DNA of 36,538 nucleotides from assembly GCA_963722665.1 (NCBI GenBank), contig CAVRNW010000015.1:1-36538 (forward strand). Direction: 5' to 3'. A program made the position numbers and the translations under genes. A model generated the notes under the pieces. That model saw nothing but the letters and a program-made list of their open reading frames with translations, was not told the origin of the DNA and searched no databases. Each line of letters opens with the position of its first letter. Within the stretch, counting starts at the first letter, position 1. This DNA comes from Site-B1 sp963722665 (GTDB lineage Bacteria > Bacteroidota > Bacteroidia > Flavobacteriales > Flavobacteriaceae). Shown piece by piece: positions 1 through 8,938 of the stretch.

Positions 1-1554
1 ACTAAAGATGATGATGAGATTCTAAAAGAGTTTATTTCAAAACCCTTACCTCAATGGGTAATAGAGGATTTAAAAGCATTTTTAAACATAATAAAACGCC
101 CTATTGCCGTTCGCTCTTCAAGCGTTTTAGAAGATTCTTTATATACACCTTTTGCAGGTGTTTTTGCTACGTATATGATTCCTCAAGCCGATGAAACGGA
201 ATTGTTAGATATGACTACAAATGCAATAAAATCGGTAATAGCTTCTTCCTTTTTTCAAAATAGCAGATCGTATTTAAAAGCAACATCTCATACAATCGAA
301 GAAAGTAAAATGGCTGTTATTTTACAAGAAGTTACAGGTAAACAATATGAGGATGTTTATTATCCCAATATATCCGGAGTGGCTCGCTCTATAAATTATT
401 ATCCTATAGGGAATGAAAAATCTAATGAAGGTATAGCAAATATAGCTTTGGGTTTAGGTGAAATTATTGTTGGTGGAGGACGGACATTAAGATTTTCGCC
501 TTTTCATCCCAAAAAGGTATTACAGCTTTCATCAACAGATTCTGCACTGCGAAATACACAACAATACTTTTACGGGTTAGATATGAATCCGGAGAGTTAT
601 AAAGTTTCTAAAAGTGAAGCAATAAATAAAAAGAAAATAACGATCAGAAACGCTAAAAAACATGGTTCATTAAAATTTGTGGCATCTACCTACGATTTAC
701 AAAACAATATTATAAAGCCGGGAGTTATGCATGACGGTGTTCGAGTAATTACTTTTGACAATATATTAAAATACAACACTTTTCCATTGCCTGAAATTTT
801 AATAGATCTATTGCGTATCGGGCAACGAGAAATGAGAGTACCCGTTGAAATAGAATTTGCCATTAATCTTGATGTACCAAAAGGGAAACCAAGAATTTTT
901 AGTTTTTTGCAAATTCGGCCAATTATTGAAAGCAATCAAACATTTAGTAATCTTCCTGAAGATTTTAATGTTAACGATAGTATTATCTACTCAGAATCTG
1001 CATTGGGAAATGGAAAATATGACGAAATATATGATTTTGTTTATGTAAAACCTGAAACGTTTAATTCTGCTAACACACAACAAATTGCATTAGCTGTTGA
1101 GCAAATTAATAAAAAATTCACTGAATTAAATAAGCCATATATTTTAGTAGGTCCTGGAAGATGGGGCTCTAGTGATCCTTGGTTAGGAATTCCTGTAGTT
1201 TGGTCACAAATTTCATCTGCAAAAATAATTGTAGAATCAGGGCTTGATAATTTTAGAATTGATCCAAGCCAGGGGACTCATTTTTTTCAAAATTTAACAT
1301 CATTTAAGGTGGGTTATTTAACTATAAATCCATTTATAAATGACGGATTTTTTGATGTAGACTATCTAAATAAACAAAGCGCTGTTTATGAAGATACTTA
1401 CTTAAGGCATGTTAGTTTTAAAGAACCATTAACGGTTATTATTGAGGGTAAAAACAACAAAGCTGCTATTTTTAAAGAAGGTTATAAACTCAAAGATGAT
1501 TCGAATAACTCAGAAATACCAGAAGATGAATTACCTCCGGATGGATTTATGTAA
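1..1554 (+). CDS. PEP/pyruvate-binding domain protein (PEP synthase-like), 5' truncated by window
   Basis: The reading frame is open from base 1, so the gene starts before the window; the ATG at 175 is internal. The visible 517 residues hold the pyruvate phosphate dikinase/PEP synthase N-terminal nucleotide-binding fold. Its hallmark RPIAVRSSSVLEDS lies at about residues 37-50 and GPGRWGSSDPWLG about two thirds along. The protein ends shortly after this fold, with no phosphohistidine swivelling domain and no PEP-binding barrel, so it is not a complete PEP synthase. Flavobacteria commonly encode a protein of about 1,000 residues with this PPDK_N-like region at its C-terminus; I infer the missing part is that N-terminal region. 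Substrate and partner are unknown. The ATP-grasp-type domain call is firm, a metabolic role is not. Confidence 0.8.
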   Translation, partial: TKDDDEILKEFISKPLPQWVIEDLKAFLNIIKRPIAVRSSSVLEDSLYTPFAGVFATYMIPQADETELLDMTTNAIKSVIASSFFQNSRSYLKATSHTIEESKMAVILQEVTGKQYEDVYYPNISGVARSINYYPIGNEKSNEGIANIALGLGEIIVGGGRTLRFSPFHPKKVLQLSSTDSALRNTQQYFYGLDMNPESYKVSKSEAINKKKITIRNAKKHGSLKFVASTYDLQNNIIKPGVMHDGVRVITFDNILKYNTFPLPEILIDLLRIGQREMRVPVEIEFAINLDVPKGKPRIFSFLQIRPIIESNQTFSNLPEDFNVNDSIIYSESALGNGKYDEIYDFVYVKPETFNSANTQQIALAVEQINKKFTELNKPYILVGPGRWGSSDPWLGIPVVWSQISSAKIIVESGLDNFRIDPSQGTHFFQNLTSFKVGYLTINPFINDGFFDVDYLNKQSAVYEDTYLRHVSFKEPLTVIIEGKNNKAAIFKEGYKLKDDSNNSEIPEDELPPDGFM

Positions 1555-1696
1555 AACGTAATTTAAATTGTTTTATTTCTAATAAAATAGCGTTTAATAA
1601 GTAACTAATATTCGAATTTAATAAAAGAATAAAAAATAAATGTAGAATAGCGAAAATAACCTCCTCTTTTTTAACAAAAATTGAATTTAATATCAG

Positions 1697-1704
1697 TAAT
1701 TTTG
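1697..1704 (+). promoter_or_regulatory. Candidate -7 box upstream of gdhA
   Basis: TAATTTTG matches the Bacteroidota -7 consensus TAnnTTTG and lies 40 bases before the gdhA start codon. A TTG at 1681-1683 could be the -33 element, but the 13-base spacing is shorter than usual, so only the -7 box is convincing. Confidence 0.4.
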
Positions 1705-1744
1705 TGTACGTTTTTACTTATGATCAATAATAAATTATAACATT

Positions 1745-3082
1745 ATGAAGGTTAAAGAAATATTAACAAATTTAGAAACTAAGCATCCTGGAGAAAAGGA
1801 ATATTTACAGGCTGTTCATGAAGTTTTAGAATCTATTGAAACCATTTACAATGAAAACCCACAATACGAAGCGGCTAAAATTATAGAACGTTTGGTTGAA
1901 CCTGATAGAATTTTAACTTTTAGAGTTTCTTGGGTTGATGATGAGGGAGAAGTACATGTAAATTTAGGTTATAGAGTACAATTTAACAATGCTATCGGGC
2001 CATATAAAGGCGGGATTCGATTGCATCCAAGTGTAAATTTAAGTATTCTTAAATTTTTAGGATTCGAACAAATATTTAAAAACGCATTAACTACGCTGCC
2101 TATGGGAGGCGGAAAAGGCGGATCTGATTTTAACCCTAAAGGGAAATCTGACGCGGAAATCATGCGCTTTTGTCAAGCCTTTATGTTAGAACTTTGGCGG
2201 GTTATTGGTCCAAGTACAGATGTGCCGGCTGGAGATATTGGTACTGGTGGTAGAGAAATAGGGTTTTTATATGGCATGTTTAAAAAATTGCAATTTGAAA
2301 ATTCAGGTGTTTTAACAGGCAAAGGGTTAAATTGGGGAGGAAGTCTGATAAGACCGGAAGCTACAGGTTTTGGAGCAACTTATTTTGCTAAAGAAATGCT
2401 ATCAACACAAAACGATTCGCTTAAAGGCAAAACAGTTTGTGTTTCAGGATTTGGAAATGTTTCTTGGGGTGTGGCGATTAAAGTTACAGAACTTGGTGGA
2501 AAAGTAGTTACTATTTCGGGTCCGGATGGTTATGTGTATGACGAAAAAGGATTAGATGCTGAAAAAATTGAGTATTTATTGGAGTTAAGAGCTTCAAATA
2601 ATGATATTGTTTCTCCCTACGTAGAAGTTTTTCCGGAAGCTAAATTTATAGCAGGTAAAAGACCCTGGGAAGTTCCTTGTGATATAGCTATGCCTAGTGC
2701 CATACAAAACGAATTAAATGAAGATGATGCAAAACAATTAATTTTAAATGGCGTAAAGTACGTTGTTGAAGTGTCTAATATGGGATGTACTCCGGAAGCT
2801 GTTGATTTATTTCATAAAAACAAGTTGCCTTTTGCCCCGGGTAAAGCAGCAAATGCAGGTGGTGTAGCAGTTTCTGGATTAGAAATGTCGCAAAATGCCA
2901 TGAAATTAAATTGGACAAATGATGAGGTTGATGCAAAACTACTTCAAATCATGTCTTCAATTCACGTTGCTTGTTTAAAATATGGAACTCAAGAGGATGG
3001 TTATATAGATTATGTAAAAGGTGCTAATATTGCCGGCTTTATAAAAGTAGCCGACTCAATGTTAGATCAAGGAATAATTTAA
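1745..3082 (+). CDS. gdhA: NADP-type glutamate dehydrogenase
   Basis: Reversible reductive amination of 2-oxoglutarate to glutamate, a main route of ammonium assimilation in the cytoplasm. The 445-residue length is normal for the hexameric bacterial enzyme. The substrate-binding segment GPYKGGIRLHP has Lys88. The active-site segment PMGGGKGGSDF carries the catalytic Lys124, and PAGDIG contains Asp164. A Rossmann nucleotide-binding loop GFGNVSWG sits at 235-242. The frame is intact with no indels. The ATG follows a good -7 box and the gene ends in its own terminator, so it is probably a single-gene transcript. NADP rather than NAD preference is inferred from family similarity. Confidence 0.96.
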   Translation: MKVKEILTNLETKHPGEKEYLQAVHEVLESIETIYNENPQYEAAKIIERLVEPDRILTFRVSWVDDEGEVHVNLGYRVQFNNAIGPYKGGIRLHPSVNLSILKFLGFEQIFKNALTTLPMGGGKGGSDFNPKGKSDAEIMRFCQAFMLELWRVIGPSTDVPAGDIGTGGREIGFLYGMFKKLQFENSGVLTGKGLNWGGSLIRPEATGFGATYFAKEMLSTQNDSLKGKTVCVSGFGNVSWGVAIKVTELGGKVVTISGPDGYVYDEKGLDAEKIEYLLELRASNNDIVSPYVEVFPEAKFIAGKRPWEVPCDIAMPSAIQNELNEDDAKQLILNGVKYVVEVSNMGCTPEAVDLFHKNKLPFAPGKAANAGGVAVSGLEMSQNAMKLNWTNDEVDAKLLQIMSSIHVACLKYGTQEDGYIDYVKGANIAGFIKVADSMLDQGII

Positions 3083-3102
3083 GTTTTGTGTTAATTAAAA
3101 TT

Positions 3103-3144
3103 AAGGCTCCCTTTCGAAATATCGGAATTGGGAGCCTTTTTTGT
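3103..3144 (+). terminator. Rho-independent terminator after gdhA
   Basis: A perfect 9-bp stem, AAGGCTCCC (3103-3111) with GGGAGCCTT (3130-3138), is extended by a short inner stem and followed by a T run. It lies 20 bases after the gdhA stop. Confidence 0.88.
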
Positions 3145-3205
3145 TCAATCTATATATATTCTTATTTTTTATTCGTTTTATATAAATATATTTGAAAAAA
3201 AGAAT

Positions 3206-3970
3206 ATGATCAAAAGATTAATACGTGTTCTTATTTGTCTATTGCCTTTAATTAGCCTTTCTCAGGATTATTCGGATCTTTGGGAAGGTCATTTCTCATA
3301 TTTTAATATAAAAGATATTTCTCAGGGCAATAATAAAATATATGCCGCTTCAGAAAATGCAGTTTTTATTTATGATCTGGCCACTCAAGAAATAAGTACA
3401 ATTTCTACCATTAATGGTTTATCCGGAGAATCAATATCTACGATTCATTACAGCGCATCATATGATCTGCTCTTAATTGGATACAAAAATGGATTGATTG
3501 AAGTTGTATTTGATAACGATGATGATGTCTTAACCGTAATAGATATTTTAGAAAAACCCACTATCCCACCGACTGACAAAGGAATAAATCATTTCAATGA
3601 ATTTGAAGATGTAGTTTACATTTCAACGGATTATGGAATTTCAGTTTATAGTCTTAGTAATCTGGAATTTGTGGATACTTATTACATTGGTAATTCAGGT
3701 AGTCAAATTCGTGTTTCTGAAACAGTCATTTACGGGGATTTTATATATGCCGCATGCTTAGATAACAATGGCTTAAAAAAAGCAATATACTCAAGTAATA
3801 ATTTAATTGATTTCCAAGAATGGCAAACCGTTATCAATGGCAGTTACTTATTTTCTCAAACAATAAATGGAAAACTTTATGTGATTCAAAGCAATAGAAA
3901 GATCTATGAAGTTATAAATGATTCTTTGGTGGAATTATTTACATTACCCGAGCATTCCATTGGACTTTAA
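3206..3970 (+). CDS. porZ: PorZ, N-terminal fragment (frameshifted gene 3206-5563)
   Basis: PorZ is a surface-exposed part of the type IX secretion attachment complex and is known to present anionic LPS to the PorU sortase. I start at the ATG at 3206, which gives a clean signal peptide (residues 1-19, cleavage near SLSQ); an upstream in-frame start at 3128 would fall inside the gdhA terminator. The fragment covers the first beta-propeller (SEN.VFIYDL, INGLSGESISTIHY, DYGISVYSL). The frame stops at 3968. Coding potential continues in the +2-shifted frame from about 3961 to 4070 (readable as WNNNNLVITTKDSVYVYDID), then returns to the original frame. Two compensating indels therefore split the gene. 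Rejoined length is about 785 residues, normal for PorZ. Confidence 0.85.
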   Translation: MIKRLIRVLICLLPLISLSQDYSDLWEGHFSYFNIKDISQGNNKIYAASENAVFIYDLATQEISTISTINGLSGESISTIHYSASYDLLLIGYKNGLIEVVFDNDDDVLTVIDILEKPTIPPTDKGINHFNEFEDVVYISTDYGISVYSLSNLEFVDTYYIGNSGSQIRVSETVIYGDFIYAACLDNNGLKKAIYSSNNLIDFQEWQTVINGSYLFSQTINGKLYVIQSNRKIYEVINDSLVELFTLPEHSIGL

Positions 3971-4015
3971 TGTGGAATAACAATAATCTTGTAATTACGA
4001 CCAAGGATAGCGTCT

Positions 4016-5563
4016 ATGTTTATGATATTGATTTTAATTTACTTTCCAATGTCTTGCGCTCTTCAAGAGTTTGATTCAGATTTTACATCAGCAATAATAG
4101 CATCCGATACTGATCTTTACATTGGAACAAAAGAATTCGGGGTTTTGAAAACATCATTGGAAAATACATTGGAAATGTCAGAAATTCATCCTGAAGGGCC
4201 ATTATTAAATAATACATTCTCACTGGAAGCGACTGACAGCAATTTATGGGTAACATTTGGGGAGTACGATATATTCTACAATCCCTATCCAATTACAAGA
4301 AGAGGCATCAGTCAATTAATTGATGAAAATTGGCTAAATATTCCTTATGACAGTGTTTTAGGAGCGGCAGAACTAAATAAGATCACCGTTAATCCAAATA
4401 ATAAAAGTCAGGTTTTTATTAGTTCTTTCATTAACGGGATATTAGAAATAATTGATAATTCACCAACAGTTTTATACGATCAGACTAATAGTGGATTGGA
4501 ATCATTGGTCTTACCCGGGAATCCAAACTTTATTAATATTCGAGTTTCAGGAGCTAATTTTGACAGCAATGGCTTACTTTGGAGTGCGACTGCGCTTGTA
4601 GATAAACCCCTTAAATCATTTAATCCATTATCAAATCAGTGGCAAAGTTATAGCTTTGCTGAAATAATAGATGATCCGTTTAGTAATTTAGGATTTAAAG
4701 ACCTAATAATAGATAATAACCAAAACAAATGGATTGGATCTAAAGCTTATGGAGTTATAGGGGTTAAAACAAATGGGAATAATACTATAATAAAGGCTCT
4801 CAAGGGGGAAGGTGATACAGGCAACTTGCCCAGTGATGACATAAGAGCTCTAAAAATTGATAACAGAAACCAGCTCTGGATTGGAACAGATAAAGGTCTA
4901 CGAGTGTTATACAATCCTGAATCCTTGTTTAACGATGAGGGCGCACAAGCAAATGAGATCATAATTATTGATGACGGAATTCCAAGAGAATTATTATTTC
5001 AGCAATGGATCTCAGATATTGAGGTTGATGGATCAAATAACAAATGGATTGGTACAATAACAAATGGTTTATTTTATTTTTCAGAGAATGGACAGGAGAC
5101 CATCTATCATTTTACAAAGGATAACTCACCTTTGCCATCAAACAACATAATTGATATGTCTATTGACTCTTCAAGTGGCAAGGTATATATAGCGACCGAT
5201 AAAGGCTTAGTAGCCTTTAGGTCAGGTGGTTCAAAACCAAAAACAGATTTGGAAAACGCTTTTGTGTATCCTAATCCGGTTAGACCGACATTTAACATTA
5301 CAGATGAGCGTGTTAAAATAAAAGATATTTCAGAAAACATCAATATTAAAATAACCGATATTGAAGGAAATCTGGTTGCAGAAGCACAAACAAACACGAA
5401 CTCAAGATACAAAGGATATAATCTTGAAATAGACGGAGGAACAGCCTTTTGGAATGGTAAAAATTTGGCCAACAATATTGTATCATCAGGTGTTTATTTA
5501 GTTTTATTATCAGATCTGGAAACATTGGAGACCAAGGTCCTTAAATTAATGGTAGTCAGATGA
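4016..5563 (+). CDS. porZ: PorZ, C-terminal fragment
   Basis: Continuation of porZ after the second indel near 4060-4072. The nominal ATG at 4016 is not a real start, and the first 17 or so residues are out of frame. True sequence resumes at about FDSDFTSAIIASDTDLYIG. It carries the second beta-propeller with regulator-propeller motifs (NKWIGSKAYGVIG, DNRNQLWIGTDKGLRVL, SNNKWIGTITNGLFYF). The C-terminal domain follows from about ENAFVYPNPVRP to SSGVYLVLLSD. PorZ keeps this T9SS-type C-terminal domain. The stop overlaps the recO start as ATGA at 5560-5563, which indicates translational coupling. The order porZ-recO-TonB receptor is one I recall from flavobacterial genomes. Confidence 0.85.
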   Translation: MFMILILIYFPMSCALQEFDSDFTSAIIASDTDLYIGTKEFGVLKTSLENTLEMSEIHPEGPLLNNTFSLEATDSNLWVTFGEYDIFYNPYPITRRGISQLIDENWLNIPYDSVLGAAELNKITVNPNNKSQVFISSFINGILEIIDNSPTVLYDQTNSGLESLVLPGNPNFINIRVSGANFDSNGLLWSATALVDKPLKSFNPLSNQWQSYSFAEIIDDPFSNLGFKDLIIDNNQNKWIGSKAYGVIGVKTNGNNTIIKALKGEGDTGNLPSDDIRALKIDNRNQLWIGTDKGLRVLYNPESLFNDEGAQANEIIIIDDGIPRELLFQQWISDIEVDGSNNKWIGTITNGLFYFSENGQETIYHFTKDNSPLPSNNIIDMSIDSSSGKVYIATDKGLVAFRSGGSKPKTDLENAFVYPNPVRPTFNITDERVKIKDISENINIKITDIEGNLVAEAQTNTNSRYKGYNLEIDGGTAFWNGKNLANNIVSSGVYLVLLSDLETLETKVLKLMVVR

Positions 5564-6282
5564 TACTCGTATCTACAAAAGCTATTGTAATTTCAAAATT
5601 AAAATACAGGGACAATGACCTTATTATAAAATGTTATACAGAACATTTTGGAGTGCAGAGTTATTTGCTTCGCGGCGTGTTAAAAAGCAAAAAAGGCAAA
5701 TTAAGAACGGCCTATTTTCAACTATTGTCCCAGTTGGATATTATTGTTAGTTACAGGGAAAACAGATCGCTTCAATCAATAAAGGAAGTAAAGCTTTCAG
5801 CATTTTATCAGAGTATTTACTCCAATATTGCGAAAAGTGCCATTGCTATGTTTTTGGCTGAGGTTTTATCCGGGATTTTAAAGGAAGAAGAAAAAAATCA
5901 AGACTTATTTACTTATCTTGAAACTACTTTATTATGGTTGGATACTCATGACGAAATTTCCAACTTTCATTTACTTTTCTTGCTGAACTTATCAAGATAC
6001 CTTGGATTCTATCCGGATCTAACTGACTCAAATTTGGATGTGTTTAATTTAGAGGATGGAAAATATCAAATTAAAAAAACAAATCCGTATTGTATTTCTG
6101 GCGACCAATTAACTCAATTTAAACAGCTTTTAGGCATAAATTTTGAGGCATTAAATTCTATTACTATCAACTCAAAAAAGAGACAGGAATTTTTAAGTAT
6201 GATTTTGCTCTATTTTGAGTTACATTTGGGCAGTTTGAAAAAGCCCAGATCTTTAGTTGTTTTAAATCAAGTTTTTGCTTAA
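5560..6282 (+). CDS. recO: DNA repair protein RecO
   Basis: RecO helps RecR load RecA on SSB-coated single-stranded DNA in the RecF pathway. The 240-residue length is typical. The N-terminal OB-fold begins with the usual STKAIVISKLKYRDNDLIIKCYTE and is followed by LRGV and a long helical region. No zinc-binding cysteine cluster is visible, as is often the case in Bacteroidota RecO. It overlaps porZ by 4 bases and touches the next gene by a TAATG junction at 6280-6284, so all three are likely co-transcribed although their functions are unrelated. The frame is intact. Confidence 0.92.
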   Translation: MILVSTKAIVISKLKYRDNDLIIKCYTEHFGVQSYLLRGVLKSKKGKLRTAYFQLLSQLDIIVSYRENRSLQSIKEVKLSAFYQSIYSNIAKSAIAMFLAEVLSGILKEEEKNQDLFTYLETTLLWLDTHDEISNFHLLFLLNLSRYLGFYPDLTDSNLDVFNLEDGKYQIKKTNPYCISGDQLTQFKQLLGINFEALNSITINSKKRQEFLSMILLYFELHLGSLKKPRSLVVLNQVFA

Positions 6283-7199
6283 TGAAACGATTGACTTCGT
6301 TGTTTTTATCGCTATTTGCTTCACTTGCATTTTCGCAGGACGTCATTATACTTAATAATATTACTTACCAGCCTATTCCCGGTGTAGCTGTTTTTAACGC
6401 GTCGAAATCTAAAAGCACGATAACAGATTTGAATGGTACAGCCAACCTGAATAAATTTATTGATTCAGAGATAATTTATTTCAGACACCTTTCCTATCAG
6501 ACATTAAAGACCACTAAACAAGATATTTTAAAAGGCACTAAAAGACTATTATTACACCCAAATCCGCAAAGTTTAGGCGAAATTGTTGTTTCCGCTTCGA
6601 AATTTGTCCAAAGCAAGGAAGAAATACCTCAAAAAATAACTAGCGTTGATACTAAGAGCATTCAGTTCTCAAATCCTCAAACCAGCGCAGACCTTTTGGA
6701 GAATAGCGGTAATGTGTTTATCCAAAAAAGTCAACAAGGCGGAGGCAGCCCTATGATAAGAGGGTTTTCTACCAATCGACTCCTGATTTCTGTTGACGAT
6801 GTTAGAATGAATAATGCCATCTTCAGAGGTGGGAATTTACAAAATGTGATTTCTATAGATCCATTTTCTGTTCAAAATACCGAGATCACTTTAGGCTCAG
6901 GATCAGTGATATATGGTAGCGATGCTATAGGTGGAGTCATGAGTTTTTATACTCAAAAACCCGAACTTTCATTTAGTGGAACCCCTCTGTTAAATGCAAA
7001 TGCCATAGTGCGATATGCCTCGGCAAATCAGGAAAAAACATCTCATCTCGATTTCAATTTTGGATTTAAAAAATGGGCATTTTTAACCAATGTTAGTTAT
7101 ACTGATTTTGATGATCTAAGGATGGGCAAACATGGGCCTGATGATTATTTGACGAAAGGAATATGTGCAAACAATAAATGGAGAAGATGTGATGGTTGA
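6282..7199 (+). CDS. TonB-dependent receptor, N-terminal fragment (frameshifted gene 6282-8694)
   Basis: Outer-membrane, TonB-energised transporter. The signal peptide is residues 1-19 (cleavage after LAFSQ). A carboxypeptidase-regulatory-like domain lies at about 20-95, then the plug at about 110-230 with MIRGFSTNRLLISVDDVRMN and GSGSVIYGSDAIGGVMSFYT. The plug most resembles the hemoglobin/siderophore-type receptors. That suggests iron or haem uptake, but the ligand is not shown by the sequence. The barrel starts and then the frame breaks: around 7153-7162 one extra base moves coding to the next frame. Removing it gives LxKEYVQTINGEDVMVENND, a natural continuation. An intact gene would be about 804 residues. 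Confidence 0.83.
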   Translation: MKRLTSLFLSLFASLAFSQDVIILNNITYQPIPGVAVFNASKSKSTITDLNGTANLNKFIDSEIIYFRHLSYQTLKTTKQDILKGTKRLLLHPNPQSLGEIVVSASKFVQSKEEIPQKITSVDTKSIQFSNPQTSADLLENSGNVFIQKSQQGGGSPMIRGFSTNRLLISVDDVRMNNAIFRGGNLQNVISIDPFSVQNTEITLGSGSVIYGSDAIGGVMSFYTQKPELSFSGTPLLNANAIVRYASANQEKTSHLDFNFGFKKWAFLTNVSYTDFDDLRMGKHGPDDYLTKGICANNKWRRCDG

Positions 7200-8694
7200 A
7201 AACAATGACCAGTTGATCCAAAAACCTTCAGGATACGATCAGTTTAATATTATGCAAAAAATAAGATTTGAACAAACTCAAACATTATTTTTTGATCTGG
7301 GGCTGCATTACAGCACAACTTCAGACTATTCCAGATACGACCGATTATTAAGATATCGAAATACAAATTTAAGATCTGCAGAATGGTACTATGGCCCACA
7401 GGACTGGTTCATGGCTAATTTTAGGATAACAAGAATAAGCAGCCGATCAAACTTGTATGATAAATTAAAAGTGACATCGGCCTATCAAAATTTCAAGGAA
7501 AGCAGATTTGACAGGGATTTTCAATCGGAACTTAGAAATATCAGAAAAGAAAATGTCAATGCCTATTCTTTTAACTTAGATCTGGAAAAGAAATTATCCA
7601 AGAAAACAGAAATTAACTACGGATTTGAATATCTGTACAACAAGGTATTCTCAAAAGGAATGGAATTCAACATTTCAGATAACACCGAAATTTCTGCTGT
7701 TTCCAGATATCCTGACGGATCTGACTGGCAATCCATGGCAGCTTATACCAGTTTAAAATATAAACCTAACTCCAAATTTGTATTTCAATCAGGCTTGCGT
7801 TATAACCACATTATTGCAAATGCAGATTTTACTAATAACAACGAATTTTTAAATCTTCCTTTTGACTCTTCAAAGGTCAATACAGGTGCTTTTACGGGAA
7901 CAGCCGGTATAACCTGGATGGCAAATAAGATGATACAGTGGCGGTTAAATGCCTCCACCGCCTTCAGAGCTCCTAATATTGATGATATAGGTAAAGTGTT
8001 TGATTCTGAACCGGGTTCTGTGGTGGTGCCAAATCAAAATTTAAAACCTGAATATGCCTACAGTGGTGATCTAGGACTTGATCTCAATTTCAATGATGTT
8101 GTAAAAATTCAACTGGCAACCTATTATACTTATTTGGATAATGCATTGGTTAGAAGAGATTTTGAATTGAATGGACAAAGCGAATTAATTTATGATGGCG
8201 AATTAAGCAATATTCAGGCTATTCAAAACGCCTCAAAGGCATGGATATATGGTTTTGAATCTGGTGTGGAAATACATTTTTCAAAATCATTTAAATTAAC
8301 AACCCAATATAATTTTATTGGAGGCACTGAGGAAGACGATGAAATTGAAGTACCTATTCGACATGTCGCACCTAGTTTTGGAAATGCACATATTGTTTTT
8401 TCCAAGGATAAATTAAAATTGGATGCCTTTATTAATTACAATGGTGAATTATCTTATGATCAATTGGCTCCTTCAGAAAAAGAGAAGGATTATATCTATG
8501 CCTTGGACACTAATGAAAATCCATATTCTCCTAAGTGGTATACTTTAAATTTAAGATCACAATTTCAATTTAACAGATCCACATTATTTACTGCCAGTTT
8601 AGAGAACATTACAGACCAGCGTTATAAGACATATTCTTCAGGTTTGGTAGCTCCGGGAAGAAACCTCATCCTATCTGTCAAATACTCGTTGTAA
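7165..8694 (+). CDS. TonB-dependent receptor, beta-barrel fragment
   Basis: C-terminal part of the receptor begun at 6282. The ATG at 7165 is internal; the protein really continues from the preceding frame. The sequence has repeated amphipathic barrel strands and the family signatures WRLNASTAFRAPNIDDIGKVFD, LKPEYAYSGDLGLDL and a terminal strand ending in LILSVKYSL, with a C-terminal aromatic/hydrophobic pattern suited to BAM insertion. No further indels are seen. It is the last gene of the porZ-recO-receptor run; a 244-base gap follows before gene A. Confidence 0.83.
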   Translation: MQTINGEDVMVENNDQLIQKPSGYDQFNIMQKIRFEQTQTLFFDLGLHYSTTSDYSRYDRLLRYRNTNLRSAEWYYGPQDWFMANFRITRISSRSNLYDKLKVTSAYQNFKESRFDRDFQSELRNIRKENVNAYSFNLDLEKKLSKKTEINYGFEYLYNKVFSKGMEFNISDNTEISAVSRYPDGSDWQSMAAYTSLKYKPNSKFVFQSGLRYNHIIANADFTNNNEFLNLPFDSSKVNTGAFTGTAGITWMANKMIQWRLNASTAFRAPNIDDIGKVFDSEPGSVVVPNQNLKPEYAYSGDLGLDLNFNDVVKIQLATYYTYLDNALVRRDFELNGQSELIYDGELSNIQAIQNASKAWIYGFESGVEIHFSKSFKLTTQYNFIGGTEEDDEIEVPIRHVAPSFGNAHIVFSKDKLKLDAFINYNGELSYDQLAPSEKEKDYIYALDTNENPYSPKWYTLNLRSQFQFNRSTLFTASLENITDQRYKTYSSGLVAPGRNLILSVKYSL

Positions 8695-8757
8695 ATAGTT
8701 GATTTTTAAACGTTTTTAATGTGGGTATTTTACCAAAACCATTGAATTATTTAAAAA

Positions 8758-8886
8758 TTTAATCGAAAAAAACAACGGTTTTAGCGCGTTCTTCATCGAG
8801 ATTATTGACATTTTTTTTCATTTTAACGAAAATCAAGTGCATATATCGAACAACTAAGGTTTGGCAGGACCTTTGATCTATTTTTG
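8758..8886 (+). promoter_or_regulatory. Upstream region of gene A with TCGA motifs and a -7-like box
   Basis: TTTAATCGA (8758-8766), TTCATCGAGA (8792-8801) and ATATCGAACAA (8843-8853) resemble motifs found before genes B and C. TTTG at 8860-8863 and TATTTTTG at 8879-8886 fit a -33/-7 pair with a short 15-base spacer. Whether a regulator binds the TCGA motifs is unknown. Confidence 0.35.
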
Positions 8887-8938
8887 AAGTGTATTGAAGT
8901 ATTACCCCAATATTTCAATTCCGCTAAACCCAAAGAAA

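Noticed and set aside
3128..3205. Upstream start for porZ at 3128
   Set aside because: It would place the start codon inside the gdhA terminator and put a second hydrophobic stretch before a good signal peptide that begins at 3206.
5107..5475. Minus-strand open frame of 122 codons inside porZ, and other antisense frames such as 22593-22940
   Set aside because: They lie opposite clearly coding genes, show no recognisable motif and have the composition of a shadow frame.
8894..8938. Upstream ATG for gene A at 8894
   Set aside because: It adds 15 residues before a normal signal peptide and lies within 10 bases of the probable -7 box.
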